Source of the DNA: Candidatus Moranbacteria bacterium CG23_combo_of_CG06-09_8_20_14_all_35_22
Lineage (GTDB): Bacteria > Patescibacteriota > Minisyncoccia > Moranbacterales > UBA2206
Assembly (NCBI GenBank): GCA_002772115.1
Contig: PCRW01000053.1
Span: 1-35,544, forward strand
DNA length: 35,544 bases
Reading direction: 5' to 3'
Part shown: positions 1 to 7,162 of the stretch, one piece after another
Position numbering within the stretch: position 1 is the first letter of the stretch
Layout of the letters: each line of letters begins with the position of its first letter
Position numbers and translations under genes: made by a program
Notes under the pieces: model-generated
Told to the model about the DNA's origin: nothing
The model's input: only the letters and a program-made list of their open reading frames with translations
The model's database searches: none

Positions 1-3
1 AAA

Positions 4-105
4 CTCTCATAATTAAAGAAAAAATGAGAGCCTAATAAAGAAAATCTCTAATCGAGACGCCATTTACTCTTATCCGAGTAAAATGGAGACTGAATGTTAA
101 TTGTT
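4..105. repeat. Two short hairpins upstream of yraN
   Basis: Two inverted repeats sit at the left edge. The first is CTCTCAT at 4-10 with ATGAGAG at 24-30. The second pairs CCATTTACTC with GAGTAAAATGG around a TTATCC loop (about 60-94) and is bracketed by GAGAC-type words. No gene is visible here. It could be a terminator or repeat from the gene to the left, whose coding part lies outside the window. Confidence 0.4.
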
Positions 106-113
106 CAGTGATT

Positions 114-497
114 ATGATTAATACTTCTAAAAACTTAGGGAATCTTGGTGAGGAGACAGCGGTCAAATTTTTACAAAATAATGGCTACAAAATTTTGGAC
201 CGCAATTTTCAAAATAATTTCGGTCGGCGCTTAGGAGAAATCGACATCATTGCTAAGGATACGAAAGAAAATGAGATTGTTTTTGTGGAAGTTAAAACTA
301 GAGAATATGAAAAATACAAAGATACTGATCCGGAAGAAAATATCACTTATGTCAAGCTCAAAAAACTCGCAAAAATCGCCAGTGCTTATCTACGCATAAA
401 AAACTTAGAAAACGAACCGTTTCGTTTTGACGCACTTTCCGTCTGGATTAGTGAAAAAACAGGGGAATCAAAAATAAAACACATCCCTAATTTGTAA
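114..497 (+). CDS. yraN: YraN/UPF0102 family nuclease-fold protein
   Basis: A 127-residue protein of the YraN (UPF0102) family, which has a restriction-endonuclease-like PD-(D/E)XK fold; its cellular role is poorly defined. The N-terminal helix G-x-x-G-E-E-x-A-x-x-F-L is followed by G41-E42-I-D44 and E59-V-K61, the metal-binding D...ExK core, then a C-terminal R-F-D-A strand, all typical. Length is normal for the family. I prefer ATG at 114; an in-frame GTG at 108 would add two residues. No ribosome binding site is visible. It is co-directional with the dksA-like gene, but 125 bases with a good promoter separate them. Confidence 0.9.
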   Translation: MINTSKNLGNLGEETAVKFLQNNGYKILDRNFQNNFGRRLGEIDIIAKDTKENEIVFVEVKTREYEKYKDTDPEENITYVKLKKLAKIASAYLRIKNLENEPFRFDALSVWISEKTGESKIKHIPNL

Positions 498-544
498 TTT
501 CCGCGCTATCCGCATGAATTCTGCGTAAATCCGCAACTAAAGAG

Positions 545-573
545 TGGACACAAGAATTTTTTTCTGCTAGAAT
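545..573 (+). promoter_or_regulatory. Sigma-70-type promoter for the dksA-like gene
   Basis: TGGACA at 545-550, a 17-base spacer, and TAGAAT at 568-573. Transcription would begin near 580, leaving a leader of about 43 bases without a Shine-Dalgarno sequence. Confidence 0.6.
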
Positions 574-622
574 TGTAATAGGATTGGCGGGTAACTGCCT
601 TTTTAATTCTTAACTTAAATTT

Positions 623-976
623 ATGACACTAGATAAAAAAACATTAGACGAACTAAAATCAGTTCTACTTGGAGAAAAAATGGAATTGGAAAAAAATTTA
701 GGGCGAATTGCCAAACCAGTTGATGTAAAAGAAGGGGATTATGAAACTTCTTTTGAAACCCTTGGCACTGACAAGGATGACAACGCCACTGAAGTTGACC
801 AATATTCTCAAAATTTATCCGTAGAAACATCCTTAGAGAAAAAACTTCAAGAAATTATTGAAGCTCTTTCTAAAATGGAAAAAGGCACTTATGGCAAATG
901 CGAAAATTGCGGGAAAGATATTCCCCTAGAAAGGCTCCAAGCTAATCCGAGCGCGCGAGTATGTCTTGACTGCTAG
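623..976 (+). CDS. TraR/DksA family zinc-finger protein
   Basis: A 117-residue TraR/DksA C4 zinc-finger protein. The N-terminal two thirds are charged and helical (coiled-coil-like), as in DksA. The C-terminal finger is complete, with C93-x2-C96 and C114-x2-C117, and the protein ends exactly on the last cysteine, so the helix that follows the finger in E. coli DksA is missing. Members bind the RNA polymerase secondary channel and adjust promoter choice; that role here is inferred from the family. It has its own promoter at 545-573. Small forms like this are common in Parcubacteria. Confidence 0.88.
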   Translation: MTLDKKTLDELKSVLLGEKMELEKNLGRIAKPVDVKEGDYETSFETLGTDKDDNATEVDQYSQNLSVETSLEKKLQEIIEALSKMEKGTYGKCENCGKDIPLERLQANPSARVCLDC

Positions 977-1015
977 ATGCGAATGAATTGCGAATTTTAA
1001 AACGAATTATTACGA

Positions 1016-1555
1016 ATGAAAATGCAAAAAAGTAAAATTCTATATTTATTGTCTTTTCTGGTCTTAATTATTCTTGATCAACTTTCAAAATATATCGTCC
1101 GCTCCAGTGGCGGATTTTATATTTGCAATACCAATCTTGCTTTTGGCGTTAAGCCATCCTATTTTCTAGTTTTTATCCTTCTATTAGGATTGCTTCTGTT
1201 TTTATTTAAGATTGGAAATTACAAATTACAAATTACAAATTACAAAAAAATCCAAAATCCAAATAGCCAAAATTCAAAACTATGGTTTAGAAATTTAAAT
1301 TTTGAAAATTGTAATTTATTTGGAATTTGGAGCTTGAGATTTGGAATTTTATTGATTTTTTCCGGTGCAATTTCTAATATTATTGATCGCTTATCTTTCG
1401 GTTGCGTCATTGATTTCATCGATTTGCATTTTTGGCCCGCCAGCAACGCTATTAGCGTAGCTATTGCGGGCTGGCCGGTGTTCAATTTAGCCGATATTTA
1501 TATTACATTTGGTGCTATACTTATATTAATCAATTATATAAGAAGTAAGGAATAA
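1016..1555 (+). CDS. lspA: Lipoprotein signal peptidase (signal peptidase II)
   Basis: A 179-residue inner-membrane aspartyl protease that removes signal peptides from diacylglyceryl-modified prolipoproteins. Visible motifs are LDQLSKY after the first membrane segment, NLAFG, G-A-I-S-N-x-x-D124-R, and FNLAD160; D124 and D160 match the catalytic pair. Residues about 66-112 form an unusual hydrophilic, N/Q/K-rich insert (KLQITNYKK...) between membrane segments 2 and 3, encoded by repeat DNA with four AAATTAC units at 1216-1243. The family is usually about 150-165 residues, so the repeat has lengthened the protein while keeping the frame. The start lacks a ribosome binding site. Confidence 0.93.
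   Translation: MKMQKSKILYLLSFLVLIILDQLSKYIVRSSGGFYICNTNLAFGVKPSYFLVFILLLGLLLFLFKIGNYKLQITNYKKIQNPNSQNSKLWFRNLNFENCNLFGIWSLRFGILLIFSGAISNIIDRLSFGCVIDFIDLHFWPASNAISVAIAGWPVFNLADIYITFGAILILINYIRSKE
1211..1350. repeat. In-frame repeat insertion within lspA
   Basis: Low-complexity DNA with four direct AAATTAC units, then TCCAAAATCC-type words, and a right half (ATTTGGAATTTGG...GATTTGGAATTT) that is roughly the reverse complement of the left half. It resembles dispersed repeats of CPR intergenic DNA. It lies in frame and contains no stop. Confidence 0.6.
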
Positions 1556-1674
1556 GCTAATTTTTAATTTTTGCAATTTTTAATTTTATAAATAAATTTT
1601 AATATCTAATTTTTAAACATTAAAAATTTGATATTATTTAAAAATTATAAAATTAAAAATTAAAAATTCTCAAA
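1556..1674. repeat. AT-rich inverted repeat between lspA and comM
   Basis: Starts right after the lspA stop and fills the gap to comM. It is built from TAATTTTTAATTTT-type words on the left and their complements on the right, so it can fold on itself. A segment of about 45 bases, including AATTTTATAAATAAAT, recurs in the opposite orientation at 4207-4284 before rsmA. Confidence 0.6.
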
Positions 1675-3204
1675 GTGTCTTCCAAAGTTTTTTCGGCCGC
1701 CACTATCGGGCTCAAAAGTGAAATTGTCGAAGTAGAAGCGGACACCGTAAGTGCCGGTCTGCATCAATTTAATATTGTGGGACTGCCTGACACGGCCGTC
1801 AAAGAATCGCGCGATCGAGTGAGCTCGGCCATTCGAAATTCTGGTTTCAAACCACCTCACCGAGCAGGGCGTGTCACCATCAATTTAGCTCCCGCCGATC
1901 TCAAAAAAGAAGGGCCCATTTATGATCTGCCAATGGCACTGGGTTTTCTTTTGGCGACCGAACAAATCGCTTTTGATTTCAAAAATAAAATATTTTTAGG
2001 CGAACTTTCCCTCGACGGAAAAGTACGCCCAGTCAAAGGTGTTCTTCCGATGGCAATTTTAGCTAAAGAAAAAAATATCCCCGAACTTTACATTCCCAAA
2101 GAAAATGCCAAAGAAGCTTCCGTTATTTCTGGCGTAGAAATTTTTCCCGTTTCGACACTTATTGAACTTATCGAACATTTACTCGGAGAAAATAAAATTG
2201 CGCCAGCCGAAAAAATAAATTTGGAAGAACTTTTTTCTTACCAAGATTACGCTGTGGATATGTCCCATGTCAGAGGACAAGAGCATGCTAAACGCGCCTT
2301 GGAAATTGCAGCCGCTGGCGGGCATAATGTAATCCTAAACGGTCCACCGGGATCAGGGAAAACCCTTCTAGCGAAAACTATGGCTTCGATTTTGCCAAAA
2401 CTCACTGTTCCGGAAGCACTGGAAATAACTAAGATATTTTCTATCGCTGGAGTGCTTCCAAAAAATAATGCTCTCATCACCAAACGGCAATTTCGCTCTC
2501 CACATCACAGTGCTTCCGCTGTTTCTTTGGTTGGCGGAGGAACATTTCCTCGCCCTGGAGAAATCAGTCTTTCGCATCGCGGAATTTTATTTTTAGACGA
2601 ATTTCCGGAATTTTCTCGCGCCGTTTTGGAAAATTTGCGTCAACCGCTAGAAGATGGCATCATCACAGTTTCTCGCGCCCAAGGCACTATGGAATTTCCC
2701 GCCAGATTTACTCTAGTGGCTGCCATGAATCCCTGTCCTTGCGGAAATGCCACCGATCCAGAAAAAACTTGCGTTTGTTCTCCCGCCTCAATTATAAAAT
2801 ATCAGCGAAAAATTTCTGGACCAATTATGGACCGCATTGATCTCCATGTCGAAGTACCGAGAATAAAGTTTGAAAAACTTTCCGAAGATTATCAGTTAGG
2901 CGAAAAATCTTGTGATATTAGAATTCGCGTAGAAAAAGCCAGAGCTATTCAAACAGCAAGATTTAAAAATTCCGAAACTATTTCCAACTCTGAAATGGGC
3001 AGTGAACAAATCAAAAATTTTTGCAAACTTTCCCCAGAATCACTAGAACTTATGCGCTCGGCTGTTTCCACTTTTCATTTGAGCGCTCGCGCCTATTACC
3101 GCATCATCAAAGTTGCCAGAACCATCGCCGATTTAGAAGAAACCGAAAAAATCGCACCTGCCCACATCGCCGAAGCTCTCCAATATCGCTTCAAAGCAGA
3201 ATAA
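1675..3204 (+). CDS. comM: ComM/YifB family AAA+ ATPase (Mg-chelatase-like)
   Basis: A 509-residue YifB/ComM protein. The N-terminal ChlI-like S5-fold domain (about 1-170; VGLPDTAVKESRDRV) is followed by the Mg-chelatase AAA+ core with Walker A GPPGSGKT at residues 223-230, Walker B ILFLDEFPEF, and the AMNPCPCG motif with further cysteines. The C-terminal LSARAYYRIIKVARTIADLE box is standard. In Haemophilus and Vibrio, ComM is a branch-migration helicase in natural transformation; I infer a similar role in DNA uptake or recombination. Length is typical. The start is GTG at 1675, with family-typical sequence beginning at once and no ribosome binding site. Confidence 0.93.
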   Translation: MSSKVFSAATIGLKSEIVEVEADTVSAGLHQFNIVGLPDTAVKESRDRVSSAIRNSGFKPPHRAGRVTINLAPADLKKEGPIYDLPMALGFLLATEQIAFDFKNKIFLGELSLDGKVRPVKGVLPMAILAKEKNIPELYIPKENAKEASVISGVEIFPVSTLIELIEHLLGENKIAPAEKINLEELFSYQDYAVDMSHVRGQEHAKRALEIAAAGGHNVILNGPPGSGKTLLAKTMASILPKLTVPEALEITKIFSIAGVLPKNNALITKRQFRSPHHSASAVSLVGGGTFPRPGEISLSHRGILFLDEFPEFSRAVLENLRQPLEDGIITVSRAQGTMEFPARFTLVAAMNPCPCGNATDPEKTCVCSPASIIKYQRKISGPIMDRIDLHVEVPRIKFEKLSEDYQLGEKSCDIRIRVEKARAIQTARFKNSETISNSEMGSEQIKNFCKLSPESLELMRSAVSTFHLSARAYYRIIKVARTIADLEETEKIAPAHIAEALQYRFKAE

Positions 3205-3213
3205 ATTATTCTT

Positions 3214-3241
3214 GTAGGGAACGCATATATGCGTTCCCTAC
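3214..3241. repeat. Perfect 28-bp palindrome
   Basis: GTAGGGAACGCATA followed directly by its exact reverse complement, nine bases after the comM stop. The outer GTAGRGA word is shared with the palindrome inside rsmA (4561-4589). It could act as a transcript-end hairpin but has no T-run after it. Confidence 0.75.
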
Positions 3242-3255
3242 GGAACTGCTAGAAA

Positions 3256-4206
3256 ATGATTACTAAAAAAAGAATTTTATCCACATTTATCGTACTTTTA
3301 GGTTTTTACGGTATTTTTTATTTTTTCCTTAAAACTCCAAACAGAAACTTGGATTTTGAGAATTATAAAAAAACAATTACATTGAATGATAATGGTTTAA
3401 TTTTCAAAGCTTATACTTCAACTAATTCAGTTTCGGATTTTCTCAAAGAAAAAAATATCGCGCTAAAAGAAAATGATCAAATCATCCCTGAACCAAATTC
3501 CAAAATTTTTTCCGGAATAAATATTGAAATTCTGCGAGCAGTAAAAATAAAAATTCAAGTTGACGGAAAAACTATTAAAAATTATACCCTCGCTAAAAAT
3601 ATTTCCAGTGTTCTTGAAGAAAATAATATTATCCTTACGCGATTGGATAAAATTTCTCCCACTTTATCTGCACCACCACCAAAGGATGAAGAAATAATCG
3701 TGACTAGAATAAACATTGAAGAAAAAATTGAGAAAGAAGAAATAGATTTCAAAACAATTTTTAAAGAAGACTCCAAACTTGGTTGGCGAGAAAAAAAAAT
3801 CGAACAAAAAGGAGAAAAGGGAGTAGAAGAAATTCTTTATAAAATAACTTATAAAAATGGAAAAGAAATTTCGCGCGTTGTGCTTGAGAAAAAAATCACC
3901 CAAGATCCTATATCTCAAATTGAAATTCAAGGCACTTATATGAAATTCGGAAAAGCTCAACGAGGACATGCTAGTTTTTATGCTTCTAGCTGGGGAGAAC
4001 TCAACGCTAGTCGTTCAATTTCCAGAGGTGGTTATGCTAAGGTTACTAATTTAGATAATGGGAAATCCACCATAGTTAAGATTAATGATTATGGTCCTCA
4101 ATCACCCGAAAGAATAATTGATCTAAGCTACAATTCTTTCAAAAAAATAGCCAATCTCGGACAAGGTATCGCTCATAATATAAAAGTTGAAGAAATACTT
4201 AACTAA
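3256..4206 (+). CDS. Membrane-anchored DUF348/G5/RlpA-like cell-wall protein
   Basis: A 316-residue exported protein. Residues 7-27 form an uncleaved-looking signal anchor. Two DUF348 (ubiquitin-like) units follow at about 37-82 and 93-135, then a G5-type segment (about 140-225, ending in GKEISRVVLEKK), and a C-terminal double-psi beta-barrel of the RlpA/3D type (about 235-316: GHASFYASSWGE, VTNLDNGK, INDYGP, RIIDLSYNSF). This architecture matches YabE and resuscitation-promoting-factor-like proteins that bind or cleave peptidoglycan. The barrel has the conserved Asp residues of RlpA-like domains, but activity cannot be judged. It probably acts on the cell surface. No ribosome binding site is seen. 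Confidence 0.85.
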   Translation: MITKKRILSTFIVLLGFYGIFYFFLKTPNRNLDFENYKKTITLNDNGLIFKAYTSTNSVSDFLKEKNIALKENDQIIPEPNSKIFSGINIEILRAVKIKIQVDGKTIKNYTLAKNISSVLEENNIILTRLDKISPTLSAPPPKDEEIIVTRINIEEKIEKEEIDFKTIFKEDSKLGWREKKIEQKGEKGVEEILYKITYKNGKEISRVVLEKKITQDPISQIEIQGTYMKFGKAQRGHASFYASSWGELNASRSISRGGYAKVTNLDNGKSTIVKINDYGPQSPERIIDLSYNSFKKIANLGQGIAHNIKVEEILN

Positions 4207-4284
4207 AATTTTATAATTTTTAAATGTTTAAAAATTAAGATTTATTTATAAAATTAAAAATTATAAAAATTAAAAATTATCCTT
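4207..4284. repeat. AT-rich inverted repeat before rsmA
   Basis: Begins at the base after the upstream stop codon and reaches the rsmA start. Its reverse complement matches much of 1556-1610 (shared AATTTTATAAATAAAT and flanking TAATTTTTAATTTTT words), so it is the same family in the opposite orientation. Confidence 0.55.
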
Positions 4285-5124
4285 ATGCCAACAAAATTAG
4301 GACAAAATTTTTTGCGTGACAATGAAGTACTGGAAAAAATAATTGCTTCGGCTGATTTGAAAGCGGATGATTTTGTGATTGAAGTCGGACCGGGCGAAGG
4401 CATGCTCACAAAAAAATTAATTGAAAATGCCGGCAAAATCTTGGCTATTGAAGTTGATGATATTCTGGCTAATAAATTAAAAAAACAATACAAAGATAGT
4501 AAAAAAATAGAAATAATAAATGCTGATATTTTGAAAATAAATTTACCAGAAATACTTAAGGTAGAGACGCAGCAGTGCTGCGTCTCTACGGGGGACAAAA
4601 TTAAATATAAAGTCGTTGCCAATATTCCATACTATATCACTTCGCCCATCATTCAACTTTTTTTAGAAACGCAGTTTCCGCCAAGTGAAATGATTTTGAT
4701 GGTGCAAAAAGAAGTGGCCGAGCGTATTTGCGTGCAAGTAGGACAAATGAGTATTCTCGCTGTGAGCGTACAATACTGTGCTAAGCCAGAACTTCTTTTT
4801 TATGTAGATAAAAAAAGTTTTTTTCCGGTGCCGAAAGTAGACAGCGCGGTGATAAAAATTACGCCGTTTCCCTCTCCTGTCGCGAGTACGCGACATCCTC
4901 TCCCTAGGGGAGAGGAGGAAAATAGAAAGAAGTTTTTTAGAATAGTTAAGGCGGGATTTTCGGCTAAAAGAAAAACACTGGTCAATAATCTTTCTAGTAG
5001 CTTAAAACTCGGAAAATATGAAGTTGAGGAAAAGTTAAAAAAAGCCGGCATTGGTCCGACTCAAAGAGCGCAAGAATTGTCAGTGGAAGATTGGAAGAAA
5101 CTAACAAATTTACTAAAATACTAA
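4285..5124 (+). CDS. rsmA: 16S rRNA adenine N6-dimethyltransferase RsmA (KsgA)
   Basis: A 279-residue SAM-dependent enzyme that dimethylates two adjacent adenines in the 3' terminal hairpin of 16S rRNA. The N-terminal LGQNFLRD, motif I EVGPGEGML (33-41), the acidic IEVD loop, motif IV NIPYY (113-117), and the C-terminal PVPKVDSAV and F-S-A-K-R-K-T-L boxes are all present. Two in-frame repeats interrupt it: VETQQCCVST at about 93-102, encoded by a perfect 29-bp palindrome just before motif IV, and a tract SPVASTRHPLPRGEEEN at about 197-213 in the C-terminal domain. Both fall between conserved blocks, so the enzyme is probably functional. Confidence 0.95.
   Translation: MPTKLGQNFLRDNEVLEKIIASADLKADDFVIEVGPGEGMLTKKLIENAGKILAIEVDDILANKLKKQYKDSKKIEIINADILKINLPEILKVETQQCCVSTGDKIKYKVVANIPYYITSPIIQLFLETQFPPSEMILMVQKEVAERICVQVGQMSILAVSVQYCAKPELLFYVDKKSFFPVPKVDSAVIKITPFPSPVASTRHPLPRGEEENRKKFFRIVKAGFSAKRKTLVNNLSSSLKLGKYEVEEKLKKAGIGPTQRAQELSVEDWKKLTNLLKY
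4561..4589. repeat. Perfect 29-bp palindrome in frame inside rsmA
   Basis: GTAGAGACGCAGCA, one central G, then the exact reverse complement. It is read through in frame (VETQQCCVST) without a stop. Its outer word resembles the GTAGGGAACGC palindrome at 3214-3241. Confidence 0.85.
4870..4915. repeat. Second palindromic insert in rsmA
   Basis: GC-rich for this genome. It contains GTCGCG-AGTA-CGCGAC and, next to it, CCTCTCCCTAGGGGAGAGG. It encodes the SPVASTRHPLPRGEE tract, which is absent from ordinary RsmA proteins as I know the family. Confidence 0.7.
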
Positions 5125-5161
5125 TCTAACGAAATTACTAATCCTTTTTAATTTTATTTTT

Positions 5162-5275
5162 ATAGGACTTACGCGCTTGCTGTTTTAGACACTGGATGTC
5201 TCGCGACCGTAACAGCCGAAACCCGCCTGCCGGCGAGGCAGGGACATCCAGTGTCTGCAAGCACGTAAGTCCTAT
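5162..5275. repeat. MITE-like long hairpin between rsmA and the UbiA-like gene
   Basis: A 114-bp element with ATAGGACTTACG at 5162-5173 mirrored by CGTAAGTCCTAT at 5264-5275, an inner CGCTTGC/GCAAGCA pair, and AGACACTGGATGTC at 5187-5200 mirrored at 5243-5256. The loop holds a second, GC-rich palindrome (5222-5242). A T-rich run (TTCTTTTTT) follows on the + strand, so it may also terminate rsmA transcription between the convergent genes. No transposase is present. Confidence 0.75.
5222..5242. repeat. GC-rich 21-bp mini-palindrome, copy 1
   Basis: Begins CCCGCCTGCC and ends GGCGAGGCAGG, nested in the loop of the 5162-5275 hairpin. An identical 21-bp copy lies at 25866-25886, again inside another structured repeat. 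Confidence 0.8.
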
Positions 5276-5318
5276 TCTTTTTTATTCGTACTTTCGCTCA
5301 ATTCGTACTTTCGTAAAT

Positions 5319-6941
5319 TTAAAAAAACAAAACCCTTACCATCACCAGTCCATAAATAAAAATTATTCCCAAAACCGGCCAAAATATTAGGCGCGGTTTT
5401 ATTTTTAGCGAAGCCACAGAGAGAAATGCCAGTCCACCAAAAAACATTGCCCACCAAAAAAGTTTCAGTTCATTCAAGAAGAAAACACTGGCTATAAAAG
5501 AAATGAAAATTCCCGAAGCTACGATTAGGCGAGCTTTTTTTTCTCCAAAAATAACTGGGATTGTCCAAATATTATCTTTTTTATCGCCGGCGATATCTTT
5601 GAAATCTTTAATCGACAAAGAAATCGTTCCAACAATTAGCATTAGAAAAATAATTCTCGGCGACAAAGTATGAAAAGTTTGATTATCCGACATCAAAATA
5701 TAACCAAGAAATAAAATTAGAAGCAGAGCAAAAGAGCTGATAAAAGTGGCTACCAGCGGAAATTTTTTCAATCGGAAAGGCTGGGCGGAATAAACCCAAG
5801 CAACCACTTGGTAGGTGATAAGTAGCACAGCAAAAGAAAAACCGATTGAAATCCCGCCTAAAATCGAAAGAATAAAACAAGCCCAGCCTAAATTCGCATA
5901 TTCTTCTCGACTAAAAATTCCTTGCTGAAGCGGGCGCTCGGGATTGGAAATTGCGTCAATTGTAAAGTCATTAAGATCATTGACCACCACCGAAGCTTTC
6001 CATGCCAGCCAAACACTAATAAATAAAACGGCTACTGCCAAAAGAGAAAATAAATCCAATTTGAAATTCTGCTGATAATTCCAAGCCCCCACCGCTAACC
6101 CGATAAAAAGCAGTCCACTATGGTAAAAAAGCTGGGGATAACGAAAATTTTTGACCACGGCGATAAATTTCTTGCTATCCATCCGATAAAATAAAATTGC
6201 CAATAAACTTACCAGCGCAATATAATAGATAAAATCCAGTCGATAAGCTACGGCGTATTTGATGTTTTGAAAATTTATCCCCGCCATCTTGTCCAATGAA
6301 CCAAAAAATTCAAAGATTTCAAAAGCTTTTATATCTAAAAATTTTTTTGAACCAAAAATAAAATTATAAAGATAATAAAAAAAGGAAGGAAAGGCGCCGA
6401 GAAAAAACAAAATGGAATAAACTGCCCAGGCTGTAAATATAGATTTGAAAAAACTTTTCGTTCGAAACCAAACCAGAAAAAACAGCACCGCAACAGTGGC
6501 AACAAAAATTATTTTTGTACCAAAATAAACAATTGCACTGGGCAAATGCCCAAAAACCGTGGCATATTGCCAAAACAGATCTCGCGGAGTGCTGAAAAGA
6601 TAAAAACTCCAATAAACTTCTCCACCCGTTTTTATCATATCAATTAGCGGAGGAAAAGTCAGGAAAAGCAAAGAATAAATCAACACGCCGGAAAGTTTCT
6701 GGGGATTTTCCTTGAGAATTGCGCTCAAAAAAAGCCAAATTAGCAGTATCGCTAAAGAAAAAAAGTAAAAATTATGGATATATTCTATCACCGCTTCATA
6801 AGGTACTAGTGGTTTGACTAATGTTAAAAATTGCTCAATAAAACAACGGAAAAAAACCATTCCCAAAAACCCCAGTGTCCAAGTGGAAAGACCGACCCTT
6901 TTTTCTCCCAGCTTAATAAAGAAATTTTCCAGTTTATTCAT
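5319..6941 (-). CDS. UbiA-family prenyltransferase with an extra N-terminal membrane region
   Basis: A protein of about 540 residues with many membrane segments. The C-terminal half (about 270-540) is UbiA-like: motif NDLNDFTIDAISNPERPL near residue 320 matches the first Asp-rich motif (NDxxDxxxDxxxxRP), and KDFKDIAGDKKDN near 445 the second. Such enzymes transfer a polyprenyl group from its diphosphate to an aromatic or sugar acceptor inside the membrane. The N-terminal ~260 residues hold about six more hydrophobic segments that I cannot assign. Ordinary UbiA proteins are about 300 residues, so this looks like a fusion. The acceptor is unknown. Start taken at ATG 6941; ATG 6950 is possible. 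A weak extended -10 (TGCTAGACT) lies just upstream. Confidence 0.8.
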   Translation of the reverse strand: MNKLENFFIKLGEKRVGLSTWTLGFLGMVFFRCFIEQFLTLVKPLVPYEAVIEYIHNFYFFSLAILLIWLFLSAILKENPQKLSGVLIYSLLFLTFPPLIDMIKTGGEVYWSFYLFSTPRDLFWQYATVFGHLPSAIVYFGTKIIFVATVAVLFFLVWFRTKSFFKSIFTAWAVYSILFFLGAFPSFFYYLYNFIFGSKKFLDIKAFEIFEFFGSLDKMAGINFQNIKYAVAYRLDFIYYIALVSLLAILFYRMDSKKFIAVVKNFRYPQLFYHSGLLFIGLAVGAWNYQQNFKLDLFSLLAVAVLFISVWLAWKASVVVNDLNDFTIDAISNPERPLQQGIFSREEYANLGWACFILSILGGISIGFSFAVLLITYQVVAWVYSAQPFRLKKFPLVATFISSFALLLILFLGYILMSDNQTFHTLSPRIIFLMLIVGTISLSIKDFKDIAGDKKDNIWTIPVIFGEKKARLIVASGIFISFIASVFFLNELKLFWWAMFFGGLAFLSVASLKIKPRLIFWPVLGIIFIYGLVMVRVLFF

Positions 6942-6980
6942 AATTCCCATCCAGTCTAGCAAAAAAATTTGGAAAAGTAC

Positions 6981-7101
6981 AGTTCACCCCCCACCACTTT
7001 TAGCTTGTAAGTTTTTTTATAAAAATGTAAGCTTAAACCTTTTGACTGACTTAATTAGTTTAATTAAAATAGGCAAAGCTAAAAGTGGTGGGGGATGAAC
7101 T
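6981..7101. repeat. 120-bp divergent-promoter element, copy 1
   Basis: Arms of 26 bp (6981-7006 and 7076-7101, one mismatch) carry the core CCCCCACCACTTTTAGCTT and enclose about 69 bases. The enclosed sequence aligns, reverse-complemented, with the interior of copy 2 at 31137-31254 (shared words include TTTAAGCTTA). It lies between the divergent UbiA-like and secretion-cluster genes. A perfect DnaA-box word TTATCCACA follows at 7101-7109. Confidence 0.85.
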
Positions 7102-7109
7102 TATCCACA
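7101..7109 (+). promoter_or_regulatory. DnaA-box-like 9-mer
   Basis: TTATCCACA, a perfect match to the bacterial DnaA box, between the inverted-repeat element and the -10 of the next gene. A single 9-mer can occur by chance (another is inside the gene at 3277-3285), so function is uncertain. Confidence 0.4.
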
Positions 7110-7141
7110 ACCTGAACTTGTTTTTATATTTTTATTTTTTG

Positions 7142-7150
7142 TGGTATAAT
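7142..7150 (+). promoter_or_regulatory. Extended -10 promoter of the secretion cluster
   Basis: TGG-TATAAT, a consensus extended -10, 12 bases before the ATG at 7163. The -35 region is only T-rich. Predicted transcription start about 7156-7158, giving a leader of about 6 bases. Confidence 0.7.
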
Positions 7151-7162
7151 TCTAGCGAGATT

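Noticed and set aside
1240..1485. 81-residue ORF antisense to lspA
   Set aside because: Mirror of the lspA repeat insertion and catalytic region; no independent support.
3277..3285. Perfect DnaA box TTATCCACA
   Set aside because: Inside the coding start of the G5/RlpA-like gene, isolated and far from the origin; most likely chance. It also lowers confidence in the other single boxes.
4800..5051. 83-residue ORF antisense to rsmA (SPLGRGCRVLATGEG)
   Set aside because: The striking peptide is only the complementary reading of the palindromic insert.
5196..5390. 64-residue ORF on the + strand
   Set aside because: It is the reading of the 5162-5275 hairpin and overlaps the end of the UbiA-like gene; no family-like sequence or start context.
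6814..7098. 94-residue ORF on the + strand
   Set aside because: Antisense to the UbiA-like gene and running through the inverted-repeat element; low-complexity product.
7085..7162. N-terminal extension of the first secretion-cluster protein
   Set aside because: It would cross the inverted repeat and the extended -10; the signal peptide begins at ATG 7163.
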